This document shows, piece after piece, positions 8,709 through 19,514 of a stretch of DNA of 64,000 nucleotides. A model generated the notes under the pieces. That model ran no database searches. It was not told the origin of the DNA and saw only the letters and a program-made list of their open reading frames with translations. How positions within the stretch are numbered: the first letter of the stretch is position 1; every line of letters begins with the position of its first letter. A program made the translations under genes and the position numbers. The stretch spans positions 930,001 through 994,000 of the forward strand of contig NZ_FNTQ01000001.1 of assembly GCF_900105755.1 (NCBI RefSeq), in the 5' to 3' direction. This stretch comes from Streptomyces sp. Ag109_O5-10 (GTDB taxonomy: Bacteria > Actinomycetota > Actinomycetes > Streptomycetales > Streptomycetaceae).

Positions 8709-10727
8709 ATGACGCGTCACCCTCACACCCGCACGACCCGCCGAAAAGTGATCGGAGCACTGGCCGCGGCCCTGCTGTGTACGGCGGGCCTCGCCGCACC
8801 CGCCGTCGCCGCCCCGAAGCCCACCTCTCCCGCCCCGGCCGACGGCCTCGCGCTCACCCCGCCGATGGGTTTCAACAACTGGAACTCCACGCACTGCGGC
8901 GCGGACTTCGACGAGGCCATGGTGAAGGGCATCGCCGACCTCTTCGTGGCGAAGGGCCTCAAGGCCGCCGGCTACCGGTACGTCAACCTCGACGACTGCT
9001 GGGCGCTGCCCGAACGGGACGCCGACGGCAAGCTGGTCCCGGACCCCGCCCGGTTCCCGGACGGCATCAAGGCCGTGGCCGACTACGTGCACGGCAAAGG
9101 CCTCAAGCTCGGCATCTACACCAGCGCCGGCACCAAGACCTGCAACGAGGCCGGCTTCCCGGGCGGCCTCGGGCACGAGTACAGCGACGCGCAGCAGTTC
9201 GCCGACTGGGGCGTCGACTACCTCAAGTACGACAACTGCAACAACCAGGGTGTGGACGCAAGACAGCGGTACACCACCATGCGCGACGCGCTCCGGGCGA
9301 CCGGCCGCCCCATCGTCCTCAGCATCTGTGAATGGGGCGAGAACAAGCCCTGGGAGTGGGCCGCCGACGTCGGCCAGCTGTGGCGGACCACCGGGGACAT
9401 CAGCGACAGCTGGGGCTCGATGGTGTCGATCCTGAAGCAGAACCTGCCGCTCGCGCCGTACGCGGGCCCCGGGCACTGGAACGACCCGGACATGCTGGAG
9501 GTCGGCAACGGCGGGATGACCGACACCGAGTACCGCTCGCACTTCTCGATGTGGTCGGTCATGGCCGCCCCGCTGCTCATCGGGACCGACCTGCGCAAGG
9601 CGTCTCCTGCGACCTTCGACATCCTGGACAACAAGGAGGTCATCGCCGTCGACCAGGACCCGCTCGGCAAGCAGGGCACGGTGGTCTCCACGGAGGACGG
9701 GCGTTGGGTCGTCGCCAAGGAGATGGCGGACGGCAGCCGCGCGGTCGCCCTGTTCAACGAGTCCGGCTCACCCCGGCGCATCGCGACCTCGGCGGGGGCC
9801 GTCGGCCTGCCGAAGGCCCCCGCCTACACCCTGCGCGACCTGTGGCAGCACCGGAGCTACAACACCGCGGGCACCATCTCCGCACTGGTCCCGGCGCACG
9901 GCACGGTCCTGGTGCGGGTCGCGGCCGACCGGCACTGGGCAGCCAACCCGCCGGCCGTCGAACTGGGTCTGGACGGCAGCCCGTTCACCGAGCCGGGCAG
10001 CACGTCCGCGCTCACCACGTCGGTCACCGACCTCGGCCGTACCGCGGCCGGGAAGGTCTCGGTGTCCCTCACCGGCCCCGCGGGCTGGACCGTCCGGGCG
10101 ACCTCGCCGACGAAGGCCCCCGCGCTGACGACCGGCCGTGCCCTGCGCACCAGTTGGAAGGTGAGCGCACCCGAAGGGACACCGAGGGGGGCGTACGACC
10201 TCACCCTGAAGGCGAGTTACCGGTCGCCGACGGGAACGCGGGCCGAGAGCGCGGCGACGCTCACGCTGACCGTCGCGGACCCACCGCCGGCCGGAAGCTC
10301 CTACCTCAGCGACCTGCCCTGGCTGTCGACGAGCAACGGCTGGGGACCGGTGGAGCGCGACATGAGCAACGGGGAGACCGCCGCGGGCGACGGACATCCG
10401 ATCACCGTCGGCGGGGTGGTGTACGCCAAGGGGCTCGGCACCCACGCGCAGAGCGAGGTCGACTACTACACCGGGAAGGCGTGCGAGAAGGTCACCGCGG
10501 ACGTCGGGGTGGACGACGAGGAAGCGGCCAACGGCACCGTCTCCTTCGAGGTCTGGGCGGACGGCACCGAGGTCGCCTCGACCGGCGTGCTCACCACCGA
10601 CATGGCCGCCCAGCCGCTCACCGCGGACGTGACCGGCGCCGAGGTGGTCCGTCTCGTCGTCACCGACGGCGGTGACGGCATCACCTCCGACCACGGGGAC
10701 TGGGCGAACGCGCGCATCACCTGCTGA
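8709..10727 (+). CDS. Secreted alpha-galactosidase, GH27, with C-terminal NPCBM domain
   Basis: The 672-residue enzyme has a twin-arginine-like/Sec signal (RRKVIGALAAALLCTAG, cleavage near AVAAP around residue 35), then a GH27 (alpha/beta)8 barrel starting LTPPMGFNNWNS. The nucleophile is D175 in YLKYDNC and the acid/base is D230 in WRTTGDISDSW, by analogy with other GH27 enzymes. Further conserved blocks are NLDDCW and HWNDPDMLEVG. A beta-sandwich, an NEW3-like alpha-galactosidase-associated domain (about 400-520) and an NPCBM carbohydrate-binding domain (about 530-672) follow. It should release galactose from oligosaccharides or galactomannan outside the cell. A GGAGG Shine-Dalgarno precedes ATG. 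A ROK kinase and LacI regulator lie downstream. Confidence 0.93.
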   Translation: MTRHPHTRTTRRKVIGALAAALLCTAGLAAPAVAAPKPTSPAPADGLALTPPMGFNNWNSTHCGADFDEAMVKGIADLFVAKGLKAAGYRYVNLDDCWALPERDADGKLVPDPARFPDGIKAVADYVHGKGLKLGIYTSAGTKTCNEAGFPGGLGHEYSDAQQFADWGVDYLKYDNCNNQGVDARQRYTTMRDALRATGRPIVLSICEWGENKPWEWAADVGQLWRTTGDISDSWGSMVSILKQNLPLAPYAGPGHWNDPDMLEVGNGGMTDTEYRSHFSMWSVMAAPLLIGTDLRKASPATFDILDNKEVIAVDQDPLGKQGTVVSTEDGRWVVAKEMADGSRAVALFNESGSPRRIATSAGAVGLPKAPAYTLRDLWQHRSYNTAGTISALVPAHGTVLVRVAADRHWAANPPAVELGLDGSPFTEPGSTSALTTSVTDLGRTAAGKVSVSLTGPAGWTVRATSPTKAPALTTGRALRTSWKVSAPEGTPRGAYDLTLKASYRSPTGTRAESAATLTLTVADPPPAGSSYLSDLPWLSTSNGWGPVERDMSNGETAAGDGHPITVGGVVYAKGLGTHAQSEVDYYTGKACEKVTADVGVDDEEAANGTVSFEVWADGTEVASTGVLTTDMAAQPLTADVTGAEVVRLVVTDGGDGITSDHGDWANARITC

Positions 10728-10747
10728 GTGCCCGCGCGTCCGTCCCC

Positions 10748-10786
10748 GGTCCGGTCGGCCGGGCCTGAACCCCGGCCGACCGGACC
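10748..10786. terminator. Bidirectional terminator hairpin
   Basis: A perfect 16-bp stem (arms 10748-10763 and 10771-10786, starting GGTCCGGTCGG) with a 7-nt loop lies between the convergent alpha-galactosidase and ROK genes. No U-tract is present, as is common in Streptomyces terminators. Confidence 0.85.
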
Positions 10787-10828
10787 TGAACGTTCCTGCA
10801 GGGCCCGACGAAAGCCGTCGGACCGCCG

Positions 10829-11782
10829 TCAGACCCCCGCCGCCTCCGCGTCCGGCCTCGCGGCCAGCGCGGCCGCGGCGGCACCCACCAGGCCCGCGTC
10901 CGTGCCCATCTGGGCCGGTACGACCGTGAGGCGCTGGACGAAGGAGAGCGTCGCGTAGTCGGTGAGGGCCTTGCGCAGGGGCGTCAAGAGGATGTCCCCC
11001 GCCTTGCCGACGCCCCCGCCGATCACCGCGATGTCGATCTCGACCAGGGTCGCGGTGGCCGCGATCCCCGCCGCGAGCGCCTGCGCGGCCCGCTCGAAGG
11101 AGGCCACCGCGACGGGGTCGCCGGCCCGGGCCGCGGCCGCCACCGCCGCCGCCGAGGTGTCGCCGTCCGGACCGGGCAGCCAGCCGCCCTCCAGCGCGCG
11201 CCGGGCGATGTTGGGGCCGCTCGCGATGCGCTCGACACAGCCGCGCGACCCGCAGGGGCAGGGGTCCCCGTCGAGGTCGACGCTGATGTGGCCGATGTGG
11301 CCGGCGTTGCCGGTCGGGCCGGGGTGCAGCCTGCCGCCGAGCACCAGGCCGCCGCCGACGCCCGTCGAGACCACCATGCACAGCGCGTTGTCGTGGCCGC
11401 GGGCCGCGCCCTGCCAGTGCTCGGCGGCCGTGATGGCGACGCCGTCGCCGATCAGCTCGACCGGCAGCCCGCCGGCGGCCGCCCGCACCCGCTCGACGAG
11501 CGGATAATCCCGCCAGCCGGGCACGTTGACCGGGCTCACGGTGCCGGCGGAGGCGTCCACCGGGCCCGCGCTGCCGATCCCGAGCGAGCGGGCGCGCCCC
11601 CACAGCGGTGAACCGGCGAGTTCGCCGACCACCTCCTCGACGGCCCCCATGACCGTCTCGCCGTCCTGCTGGGCGGGCGTCGCGCGCTGGGCGCGCGCCT
11701 GGATCCGTCCGTGACCGTCCACCAGCGCGCCGGCGATCTTGGTGCCGCCGATGTCGAGGGCCGCCACGAGGTCGGTGTGCAT
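10829..11782 (-). CDS. ROK-family sugar kinase (glucokinase-like)
   Basis: The 317-residue protein has the ASKHA phosphate loop DIGGTKIAGALVDG at residues 10-23 and the ROK zinc motif CPCGSRGC at 175-182 with the preceding GH. Having the kinase zinc motif and no N-terminal HTH makes it an enzyme, not a repressor. It should phosphorylate a hexose in the cytoplasm with ATP. The gene is divergent from a LacI regulator, with an operator palindrome between them, and converges on the alpha-galactosidase, so a role in metabolising sugars released by that enzyme is plausible but inferred. Confidence 0.88.
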   Translation of the reverse strand: MHTDLVAALDIGGTKIAGALVDGHGRIQARAQRATPAQQDGETVMGAVEEVVGELAGSPLWGRARSLGIGSAGPVDASAGTVSPVNVPGWRDYPLVERVRAAAGGLPVELIGDGVAITAAEHWQGAARGHDNALCMVVSTGVGGGLVLGGRLHPGPTGNAGHIGHISVDLDGDPCPCGSRGCVERIASGPNIARRALEGGWLPGPDGDTSAAAVAAAARAGDPVAVASFERAAQALAAGIAATATLVEIDIAVIGGGVGKAGDILLTPLRKALTDYATLSFVQRLTVVPAQMGTDAGLVGAAAAALAARPDAEAAGV

Positions 11783-11889
11783 CAGAGTCAGTTCTCCCCG
11801 TCAACCATGAGTAGCCGAGTGACACAACAGGCCGGTCAAGCGGTGGGGACGCAGGCCGGAGATTGCGGTGGACAGTCTCCCTTGCATCT

Positions 11890-11901
11890 GACAACGTTGT
11901 C
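11890..11901. promoter_or_regulatory. LacI-family operator
   Basis: GACAACGTTGTC is a perfect 12-bp palindrome with the central CG typical of LacI/GalR operators. It sits in the divergent promoter region between the ROK kinase and LacI genes, so both are probably controlled by the adjacent repressor. Confidence 0.8.
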
Positions 11902-11929
11902 CAGGCTCTATGCTCGACGCCACATCCTC

Positions 11930-11969
11930 ATACAAACCCACGAGTCTGTGTATCCCTGATACAAACCCA
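11930..11969. repeat. Direct repeat in LacI leader region
   Basis: ATACAAACCCA occurs at 11930-11940 and again at 11959-11969 (29-bp period), each followed by SGAG. It lies between the LacI operator and the LacI start. Possible second regulator site; unassigned. Confidence 0.5.
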
Positions 11970-12031
11970 GGAGCCCAGACACAATCCGTGAGCCCATGCA
12001 TCCCGTGGACGACAGGACAGGACGCCGCATC

Positions 12032-13081
12032 GTGCCCGAGACCTCCCGCCGCGCAGACCGTCTCCCCGGCTCCCGTTACGGGACCCGGCCGACGATGAAG
12101 GACGTGGCGGCGCGGGCCGGTGTGGGCCTCAAGACGGTGTCCCGGGTGGTCAACGGCGAGCCCGGGGTGACCCCGGACACCGAGCGCCGGGTCCAGGAGG
12201 CGATCGACGCGCTGGGCTTCCGCCGCAACGACAGCGCGCGGGTGCTGCGCAAGGGCCGTACCGCGAGCATCGGCCTGGTCCTGGAGGATCTCGCCGACCC
12301 GTTCTACGGCCCGCTCAGCCGCGCGGTGGAGGAAGTGGCCCGCGCGCACGGGGCGTTGCTCATCAACGGCTCCAGCGCCGAGGACCCGGAGCGGGAGCAG
12401 GAGCTGGCGCTCGCGCTGTGCGCGCGGCGGGTGGACGGCCTGGTGGTGATCCCGGCCGGGGACGACCACCGCTACCTGGAGCCCGAGATCAGGGCGGGCG
12501 TGGCGACGGTGTTCGTGGACCGCCCGGCCGGGAGGATCGAGGCCGACGTGGTGCTCTCCGACAGCTACGGCGGCGCCCGGGACGGGGTCGCCCACCTGAT
12601 CGCGCACGGCCACCGCCGGATCGGGTTCATCGGCGACATGCCCCACATCCACACGGCGGCCGAGCGGTTGCGCGGCTACCAGGCGGCGATGGAGGACGCC
12701 GGGATAGCCGTCGAGGCCGCGTGGACCTCCCTCGGCGTGACGGACCCGGAGCGGGTGCGCCGGGCCGCCGAGGAGATGCTCTCGGGGCCGGAGCCGATCA
12801 CGGCGATCTTCGCCGGCAACAACCGGGTCACCGTCACCGTGATCCGCGTCCTCGCCGAGCAGGCCCGCCCGGTCGCGCTCGTCGGCTTCGACGACATCGA
12901 ACTCGCCGAACTGCTGCACCCGGGCCTCACGGTCGTCGCCCAGGACGCGGCCCTGCTCGGCCGCACGGCCGCCGAACGGCTCTTCCGTCAGCTGGACGGC
13001 ACCCTCATGGCACCCGAGCGCATCGAGCTGCCGACCAGACTGATCATGCGCGGCTCGGGCGAACTGGCCCCGGCGGACTGA
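12032..13081 (+). CDS. LacI-family transcriptional regulator
   Basis: The 349-residue repressor has an N-terminal HTH (TMKDVAARAGVGLKTVSRVVN, about residues 22-42) with the hinge helix region and a periplasmic-binding-protein-like effector domain. I chose the GTG at 12032: the codons between an upstream ATG at 11996 and this GTG include rare A-ending triplets (AGG ACA GGA), unlike the rest of the gene. It is divergent from the ROK kinase. The perfect GACAACGTTGTC palindrome upstream is its likely target, which implies autoregulation and control of sugar kinase expression. The effector is probably a sugar or sugar phosphate. Confidence 0.88.
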   Translation: MPETSRRADRLPGSRYGTRPTMKDVAARAGVGLKTVSRVVNGEPGVTPDTERRVQEAIDALGFRRNDSARVLRKGRTASIGLVLEDLADPFYGPLSRAVEEVARAHGALLINGSSAEDPEREQELALALCARRVDGLVVIPAGDDHRYLEPEIRAGVATVFVDRPAGRIEADVVLSDSYGGARDGVAHLIAHGHRRIGFIGDMPHIHTAAERLRGYQAAMEDAGIAVEAAWTSLGVTDPERVRRAAEEMLSGPEPITAIFAGNNRVTVTVIRVLAEQARPVALVGFDDIELAELLHPGLTVVAQDAALLGRTAAERLFRQLDGTLMAPERIELPTRLIMRGSGELAPAD

Positions 13082-13088
13082 GCCGCGC

Positions 13089-13274
13089 ATGACGGACCGG
13101 ACGCGCACGGAACCGCGCCACCGCACGGCCCCCGACCGGGATTTCACCGAGGCGAGCCGCGGGAAGACCGGCCGGACGCAGGCGGCGCCGAGCCGCCCGG
13201 CGACCGGACGGAGGCCGGCCGCGCCGAGCCGCACGACGGACTGCCGCCCGCACGCCGGTGCGAGCCGCCCGTGA
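13089..13274 (+). CDS. Possible small Arg/Pro-rich ORF (doubtful)
   Basis: A 61-codon frame fills most of the 189-bp gap after the LacI gene and ends in a GTGA overlap with the next start. It is Arg, Thr and Pro rich, with three imperfect APSR-type repeats (gccgagccgc repeated in the DNA). GC3 is high but so is background GC, there is no clear ribosome site, and no family is recognisable. It may simply be non-coding. Confidence 0.2.
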   Translation: MTDRTRTEPRHRTAPDRDFTEASRGKTGRTQAAPSRPATGRRPAAPSRTTDCRPHAGASRP

Positions 13275-14013
13275 CCGGCCGCACGCTCGCGGAGCTGGGT
13301 CTCGACGAGGCACCCCGGGACCGTCCGCTGACCTACCCCGGTGCCTGGCCGGCCGACTCCGGGCTTCTCGACGGCGACCGGCTGCTGCCGCTCGGACGTC
13401 TGGTGCACGACGAGGACCGGGTACCGGTGCTCGCGGTCGGCTCCAACGCCTCACCCGCCCAGCTCCAGCACAAGATGGCCGAGTTCGGTGTCACCGGGGC
13501 CATTCCCATGGTGCGCGCCCGGGTGTGCGGCCTCGACGTCGGCGTCTCCGCGCACGTCAGCCGCCTCGGCTACGTCTCCGCGTCCCCGGTCGCGTCCCCT
13601 TCGGCGGTAAGGGAGTTGTTCGTCCTCTGGCTGGACGGGAGGCAGCTGGAGGTGATCGACGCGAGCGAGGGCGTACCGCTGCCGAACGGGAACTTCAGGC
13701 GGGCCTGGCTGCCCGCCCCGGCCGTCCGCGCCACCCTCGCGGACGGCACGACGCTCCCCGGTGTGCACGCGTACGTCAACCGGCACGGCGTGCTGCACGA
13801 CGGCACCGGCGCGCCCCGCCGTCACCCAGGCGAGCACGCCCTGCTCACCGAACTCCTGGCGGAGTCGGCCGAGTTGAGAGAGCTGTTCGGTGGCACGCCC
13901 GAGCAGTTCTGCGCGCGGGCGCGAGCCGACGCGGCGCTGTGCGGGCGGGGCACCCGGCTGTTCGCGGAACGGAAGTGGGCGGTCGCGTCGGGGCTGGAGC
14001 GGTACGTGCGTGC

Positions 14014-15855
<1,842 letters not shown>

Positions 15856-15958
15856 CGCAGCCCCGTTCCTGAACGTCCGTGAATGGCGCACCAGAGTACG
15901 GGTCGGTGACAGGGTCAGTTCAAGTCGGCTGGAAAAGCTGTGACTTGACCGGTACGCG

Positions 15959-17263
15959 CTACTTCCCGGAGGCCGTCAGACCGCCGCGCCTGGGCATCGC
16001 GAAGGCCTCCAGGTCGGCCCGGGTCAGGCCGGTCAGCCGGGCCACCTCGCCGTTGTCGAGGGCGCCGCAGTCCAGGCCGCGCAGCAGGTAGCCGCTGAGG
16101 GCCTTGGCGGTGGCGGGCTCGTCCATGACGTCGCCCCCGGCGCGGTTGACGTACCGGGCGAGCCGGGCGGCCGCCTGCTCCAGGCCCTCGCGGTAGAAGG
16201 CGAACACGGCCGCGTACCGGGTCGGCAGATGTCCGGGGTGCATGTCCCAGCCCTGGTAGTAGGCGCGGGCGAGGGCGCGCCGGGTGAGGCCGTAGTGCAG
16301 CCGCCAGGCGTCGTGCACCCGGGCCGTCGGGCCGACCGGCAGGACGTTGGTGGAGCCGTCCGAGACGCGTACGCCCGTACCGGCGGCGGCGACCTGCATG
16401 ACCGCCTTGGCGTGGTCGGCGGCCGGGTGGTCGCTCGCCTGGTGGGCGGCGGAGACCCCGAGGCAGGCGCTGTAGTCGAAGGTGCCGTAGTGGAGCCCGG
16501 TGGCGCGGCCTTCGGCGGCCTGGATCATCCGGGCGACGGTGGCGGTGCCGTCGGTGGCGAGGATGGACTGGCTGGTCTCGATCTGGATCTCGAACCCGAT
16601 CCGGCCGGACTCCAGCCCGTGGATCTTCTCGAAGGCCTCCAGGATCCGGGCCATCGCGGTGACCTGTTCGGGGTAGGTCACCTTGGGCAGGGTGAGCACG
16701 AGCCCGGCGGGCAGTCCCCCGGCCGCGATCAGCCCGGTGAGGAAGATGTCGAGGGTGCGGATGCCCCGGTCGCGCACCGGTGCCTCCATGCACTTCATCC
16801 GGATGCCCATGTACGGCGCCGCGGTGCCCTCGGCGTACGCCTCGGCGATGAGCCGGGCGGCGCGGGCGGCGGTCTCGTCCTCCTCGGCGTCGGGGCGGGG
16901 GCCGTAGCCGTCCTCGAAGTCGACGCGCAGGTCTTCCACCGGCTCCCGCTCCAGTTTGGCGCGGACCCGGGAGTGGACGGGCTCGGCGAGCTCTTCGGGC
17001 AGGCCGAGGACGGCGGCGAAGGCGGCGGCGTCGGGGGCGTGTTCGTCGAGGGCGGCGAGGGCCCGGTCGCCCCAGGAGCGGATCGTGCCGGCCGTGAAGG
17101 CGTCGCCGGGGACGTACACGGTGTGGACGGGCTGACGGGTCCCCGGATCACCCGGATAGCGGCGCTCCAGTTCGGCGTCGACGGGTGCGAGGGAGGCGCT
17201 GATCTCCTCACTGACGGCGCCCGCGAGGCTCGTCTCCACCTTCTCCTGCCGGCCCTGACCCAT
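15959..17263 (-). CDS. HpcH/HpaI aldolase/citrate lyase-like protein (DUF6986 type)
   Basis: The 434-residue protein belongs to the PEP/pyruvate aldolase superfamily (TIM barrel): acidic block VDFEDGYGPRPDAEED, strand motif LVLTLPKVTYPEQ, and metal-ligand-type FEIQIETSQSIL. Streptomyces members are often annotated phosphoenolpyruvate kinase or aldolase. The reaction is probably C-C cleavage or condensation with a 2-oxo acid or acyl-CoA; the substrate is unknown. AGGAGGG precedes the ATG. Two short dyads lie just upstream (17280-17309), so it appears tightly regulated. Confidence 0.8.
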   Translation of the reverse strand: MGQGRQEKVETSLAGAVSEEISASLAPVDAELERRYPGDPGTRQPVHTVYVPGDAFTAGTIRSWGDRALAALDEHAPDAAAFAAVLGLPEELAEPVHSRVRAKLEREPVEDLRVDFEDGYGPRPDAEEDETAARAARLIAEAYAEGTAAPYMGIRMKCMEAPVRDRGIRTLDIFLTGLIAAGGLPAGLVLTLPKVTYPEQVTAMARILEAFEKIHGLESGRIGFEIQIETSQSILATDGTATVARMIQAAEGRATGLHYGTFDYSACLGVSAAHQASDHPAADHAKAVMQVAAAGTGVRVSDGSTNVLPVGPTARVHDAWRLHYGLTRRALARAYYQGWDMHPGHLPTRYAAVFAFYREGLEQAAARLARYVNRAGGDVMDEPATAKALSGYLLRGLDCGALDNGEVARLTGLTRADLEAFAMPRRGGLTASGK

Positions 17264-17279
17264 CCCACACCCTCCTGTT

Positions 17280-17309
17280 TTCCACTGTACGGAATCAACA
17301 ATCCGTTGA
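17280..17309. promoter_or_regulatory. Two adjacent dyads in the aldolase/EEP divergent promoter region
   Basis: TTCC-N7-GGAA occupies 17280-17294 and the perfect TCAAC-AATCC-GTTGA palindrome 17295-17309, immediately upstream of the aldolase Shine-Dalgarno. The first resembles IclR-type boxes, the second GntR/MarR-type. The cognate regulator is not in this window. Confidence 0.5.
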
Positions 17310-17459
17310 ATGAAGGTATCCGGGCGTCTCGCGGGCGGTCAACACCGTGTCCACGGGGCGACACGCCCCCGTCTGGGCACGTTCACGCTCGTCACACCCG
17401 TGGGTATCACACTGCTCAACGCCCGCCCGTCCGGCTTGTGCCTCCCTGAAGGAGCCGTC

Positions 17460-18422
17460 GTGCCGAACCAGCGTCGAGTCACCCGCCGGCTGGGACTGCA
17501 GACCCTGTTGGCCGCAGCGGTCACCGTGCCCCTCTCCAGCGCCGCGATCACCACCTCGTCCGCCTCGTCCGCCTCCTCCGCCTCCTCCGTCGGCTCGCGG
17601 GCCCGCCGGGCCGCCACCCTCGCGGCACCGGCGCGGCCGGCCCCCCGGCTCGACGTCATGACCTTCAACCTGCGGTACGCCGGCACCGCCGAGCCCAACA
17701 GCTGGGCCGACCGCCGCCCGGTGATGGCCGAACTCCTGCGCCGCGCACAGCCCCAGGTCATGGGCACCCAGGAGGGCCTCTACCAGCAGCTGCGCAACAT
17801 CGACAGCGACCTCGGACCGCACTACGACTGGGTCGGCACCGGCCGCGAGGGCGGCAGCCGCGACGAGTCGTCGGCCGTCTACTACGACCTGCGGCGCCTG
17901 GAACCGCTGGAGCACTACACCTTCTGGCTCTCCGACACCCCGGAGGTCATCCGCTCCAACACCTGGGGCGCCGCCTTCCCCCGCATCGTCACCTGGGTCC
18001 GCTTCCGCGACCTGGCCGACGACGGGCGGGAGTTCTACGTCGCCAACACCCACTTCGACCAGAAGAGCCAGTACGCCCGCGAGCGCAGCGCCACGCTCCT
18101 GGTCAGGCGGATCGCGGAGTTCGACCGGAGGCTGCCCGTGGTGGTGACCGGCGACTTCAACGCCTACGCCCACAAGAACCGGGCCTACGACACCCTGGTG
18201 GACTCGGGGCTCCTCGACACCTGGGACGCGGCGGAGCACCGCGGCCCGCAGTACGCGACCTTCCACGGCTACCACCGCCTCAAGCCCGACGGCGAGCGGA
18301 TCGACTGGGTCCTGACCTCGCCGGGCGTGACCACGCACCGGGCGACGATGGACACCTTCTCGATGCACGGCCAGTTCCCGAGCGACCACCTGCCCGTGCA
18401 GGTCTCGCTGAGCCTGCGCTGA
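17460..18422 (+). CDS. Secreted endonuclease/exonuclease/phosphatase (EEP) family protein
   Basis: The 320-residue protein starts at a GTG preceded by GAAGGAG. The N-terminus (MPNQRRVTRRLGLQTLLAAA) is a probable Tat/Sec signal, followed by a Ser-rich spacer (SSASSASSASS). The EEP fold starts at TFNLRY; visible catalytic motifs are QEGLY (metal Glu), GDFNA and the terminal SDHLPV with the catalytic His. It should be an Mg2+-dependent phosphodiesterase or phosphatase acting outside the cell; sphingomyelinase, sugar phosphatase and DNase activities all occur in the family. It ends at a strong terminator shared with the ETF operon. Confidence 0.85.
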   Translation: MPNQRRVTRRLGLQTLLAAAVTVPLSSAAITTSSASSASSASSVGSRARRAATLAAPARPAPRLDVMTFNLRYAGTAEPNSWADRRPVMAELLRRAQPQVMGTQEGLYQQLRNIDSDLGPHYDWVGTGREGGSRDESSAVYYDLRRLEPLEHYTFWLSDTPEVIRSNTWGAAFPRIVTWVRFRDLADDGREFYVANTHFDQKSQYARERSATLLVRRIAEFDRRLPVVVTGDFNAYAHKNRAYDTLVDSGLLDTWDAAEHRGPQYATFHGYHRLKPDGERIDWVLTSPGVTTHRATMDTFSMHGQFPSDHLPVQVSLSLR

Positions 18423-18444
18423 ACCGGGGCCGCTCGCGCACGAC

Positions 18445-18480
18445 GAGGCCCCCGCGACCGGTGCCGGTCGCGGGGGCCTC
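18445..18480. terminator. Bidirectional terminator hairpin
   Basis: A perfect 16-bp GC stem (18445-18460 and 18465-18480, beginning GAGGCCCCCGCG) with a GTGC tetraloop lies between the convergent EEP and etfA genes. Confidence 0.9.
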
Positions 18481-18499
18481 GACTGCCCTGCGGCGGTGA

Positions 18500-19462
18500 T
18501 CAGCCCTTGCGGGCCTTGACCTCCTCGGTCAGCTGCGGGACGACGTCGAAGAGGTCGCCGACCACGCCGAAGTCGACCAGCTCGAAGATCGGGGCCTCGG
18601 CGTCCTTGTTGACGGCGACGATGGTCTTCGAGGTCTGCATGCCCGCGCGGTGCTGGATCGCGCCGGAGATGCCGTTGGCGATGTACAGCTGCGGGGAGAC
18701 GGACTTGCCGGTCTGGCCGACCTGGTTGGTGTGCGGGTACCAGCCGGCGTCGACGGCGGCACGCGAGGCACCGACGGCCGCGCCGAGGGAGTCGGCGAGG
18801 GCCTCGATGATCGCGAAGTTCTCGGCGCCGTTGACGCCGCGGCCGCCGGAGACCACGATCGCGGCCTCGGTCAGCTCCGGACGCCCGGTCGACTCGCGCG
18901 GGGTACGGCCGGTCACCTTGGTGCCGGTCGCCTTGTCCGAGAAGGTCACCGCGAGGGCCTCGACCGCGCCGGCGGCCGGGGCGGCCTCGACGGCGGCGCT
19001 GTTGGGCTTGACCGTGATGACCGGGGTGCCCTTGGAGACGCGGGACTTGGTGGTGAAGGACGCGGCGAACACCGACTGGGTGGCCACCGGACCCTCGTCA
19101 CCGGCCTCCAGGTCGACGGCGTCGGTGATGATGCCGGAGCCGATGCGCAGCGCGAGGCGGGCGGCGATCTCCTTGCCCTCCGCGGAGGACGGCACCAGCA
19201 CGGCGGCCGGGGAGACGACCTCGACGGCGGCCTGCAGGGCGTCGACCTTCGGGACGACCAGGTAGTCGGCGTACTCGGACGCGTCGTGAGTGAGGACCTT
19301 GACCGCGCCGTGCTCGGCCAGCGCGGCGGCGGTGTCGGCGGCGCCGTTGCCGAGCGCGACGGCGACGGGCTCGCCGATGCGGCGGGCGAGGGTCAGCAGC
19401 TCCAGGGTGGGCTTGCGGACGGCACCGTCCACGTGGTCGACGTAGACGAGGACTTCAGCCAT
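18500..19462 (-). CDS. etfA: Electron transfer flavoprotein alpha subunit
   Basis: The 320-residue protein is FixB/EtfA. Its C-terminal FAD-binding domain contains the signature [14 protein letters not shown], the [20 protein letters not shown] loop, and [12 protein letters not shown], all typical of alpha-ETF. With EtfB it accepts electrons from acyl-CoA and related dehydrogenases and passes them to ETF:quinone oxidoreductase. It follows etfB after 52 bp with a GCAGGAGAG ribosome site, so the two form an operon. Confidence 0.96.
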   Translation of the reverse strand: MAEVLVYVDHVDGAVRKPTLELLTLARRIGEPVAVALGNGAADTAAALAEHGAVKVLTHDASEYADYLVVPKVDALQAAVEVVSPAAVLVPSSAEGKEIAARLALRIGSGIITDAVDLEAGDEGPVATQSVFAASFTTKSRVSKGTPVITVKPNSAAVEAAPAAGAVEALAVTFSDKATGTKVTGRTPRESTGRPELTEAAIVVSGGRGVNGAENFAIIEALADSLGAAVGASRAAVDAGWYPHTNQVGQTGKSVSPQLYIANGISGAIQHRAGMQTSKTIVAVNKDAEAPIFELVDFGVVGDLFDVVPQLTEEVKARKG

Positions 19463-19514
19463 GGGAATGCTCTCCTGCTTGGATCAGTTGAGGGACGGTC
19501 GGCGCGTGCGGGGC

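Noticed and set aside
15959..17263. Allantoin-pathway assignment for the DUF6986-type aldolase
   Set aside because: I recall similar genes near purine catabolism in other genomes, but no allantoin genes are present here and the regulator boxes are not decisive.
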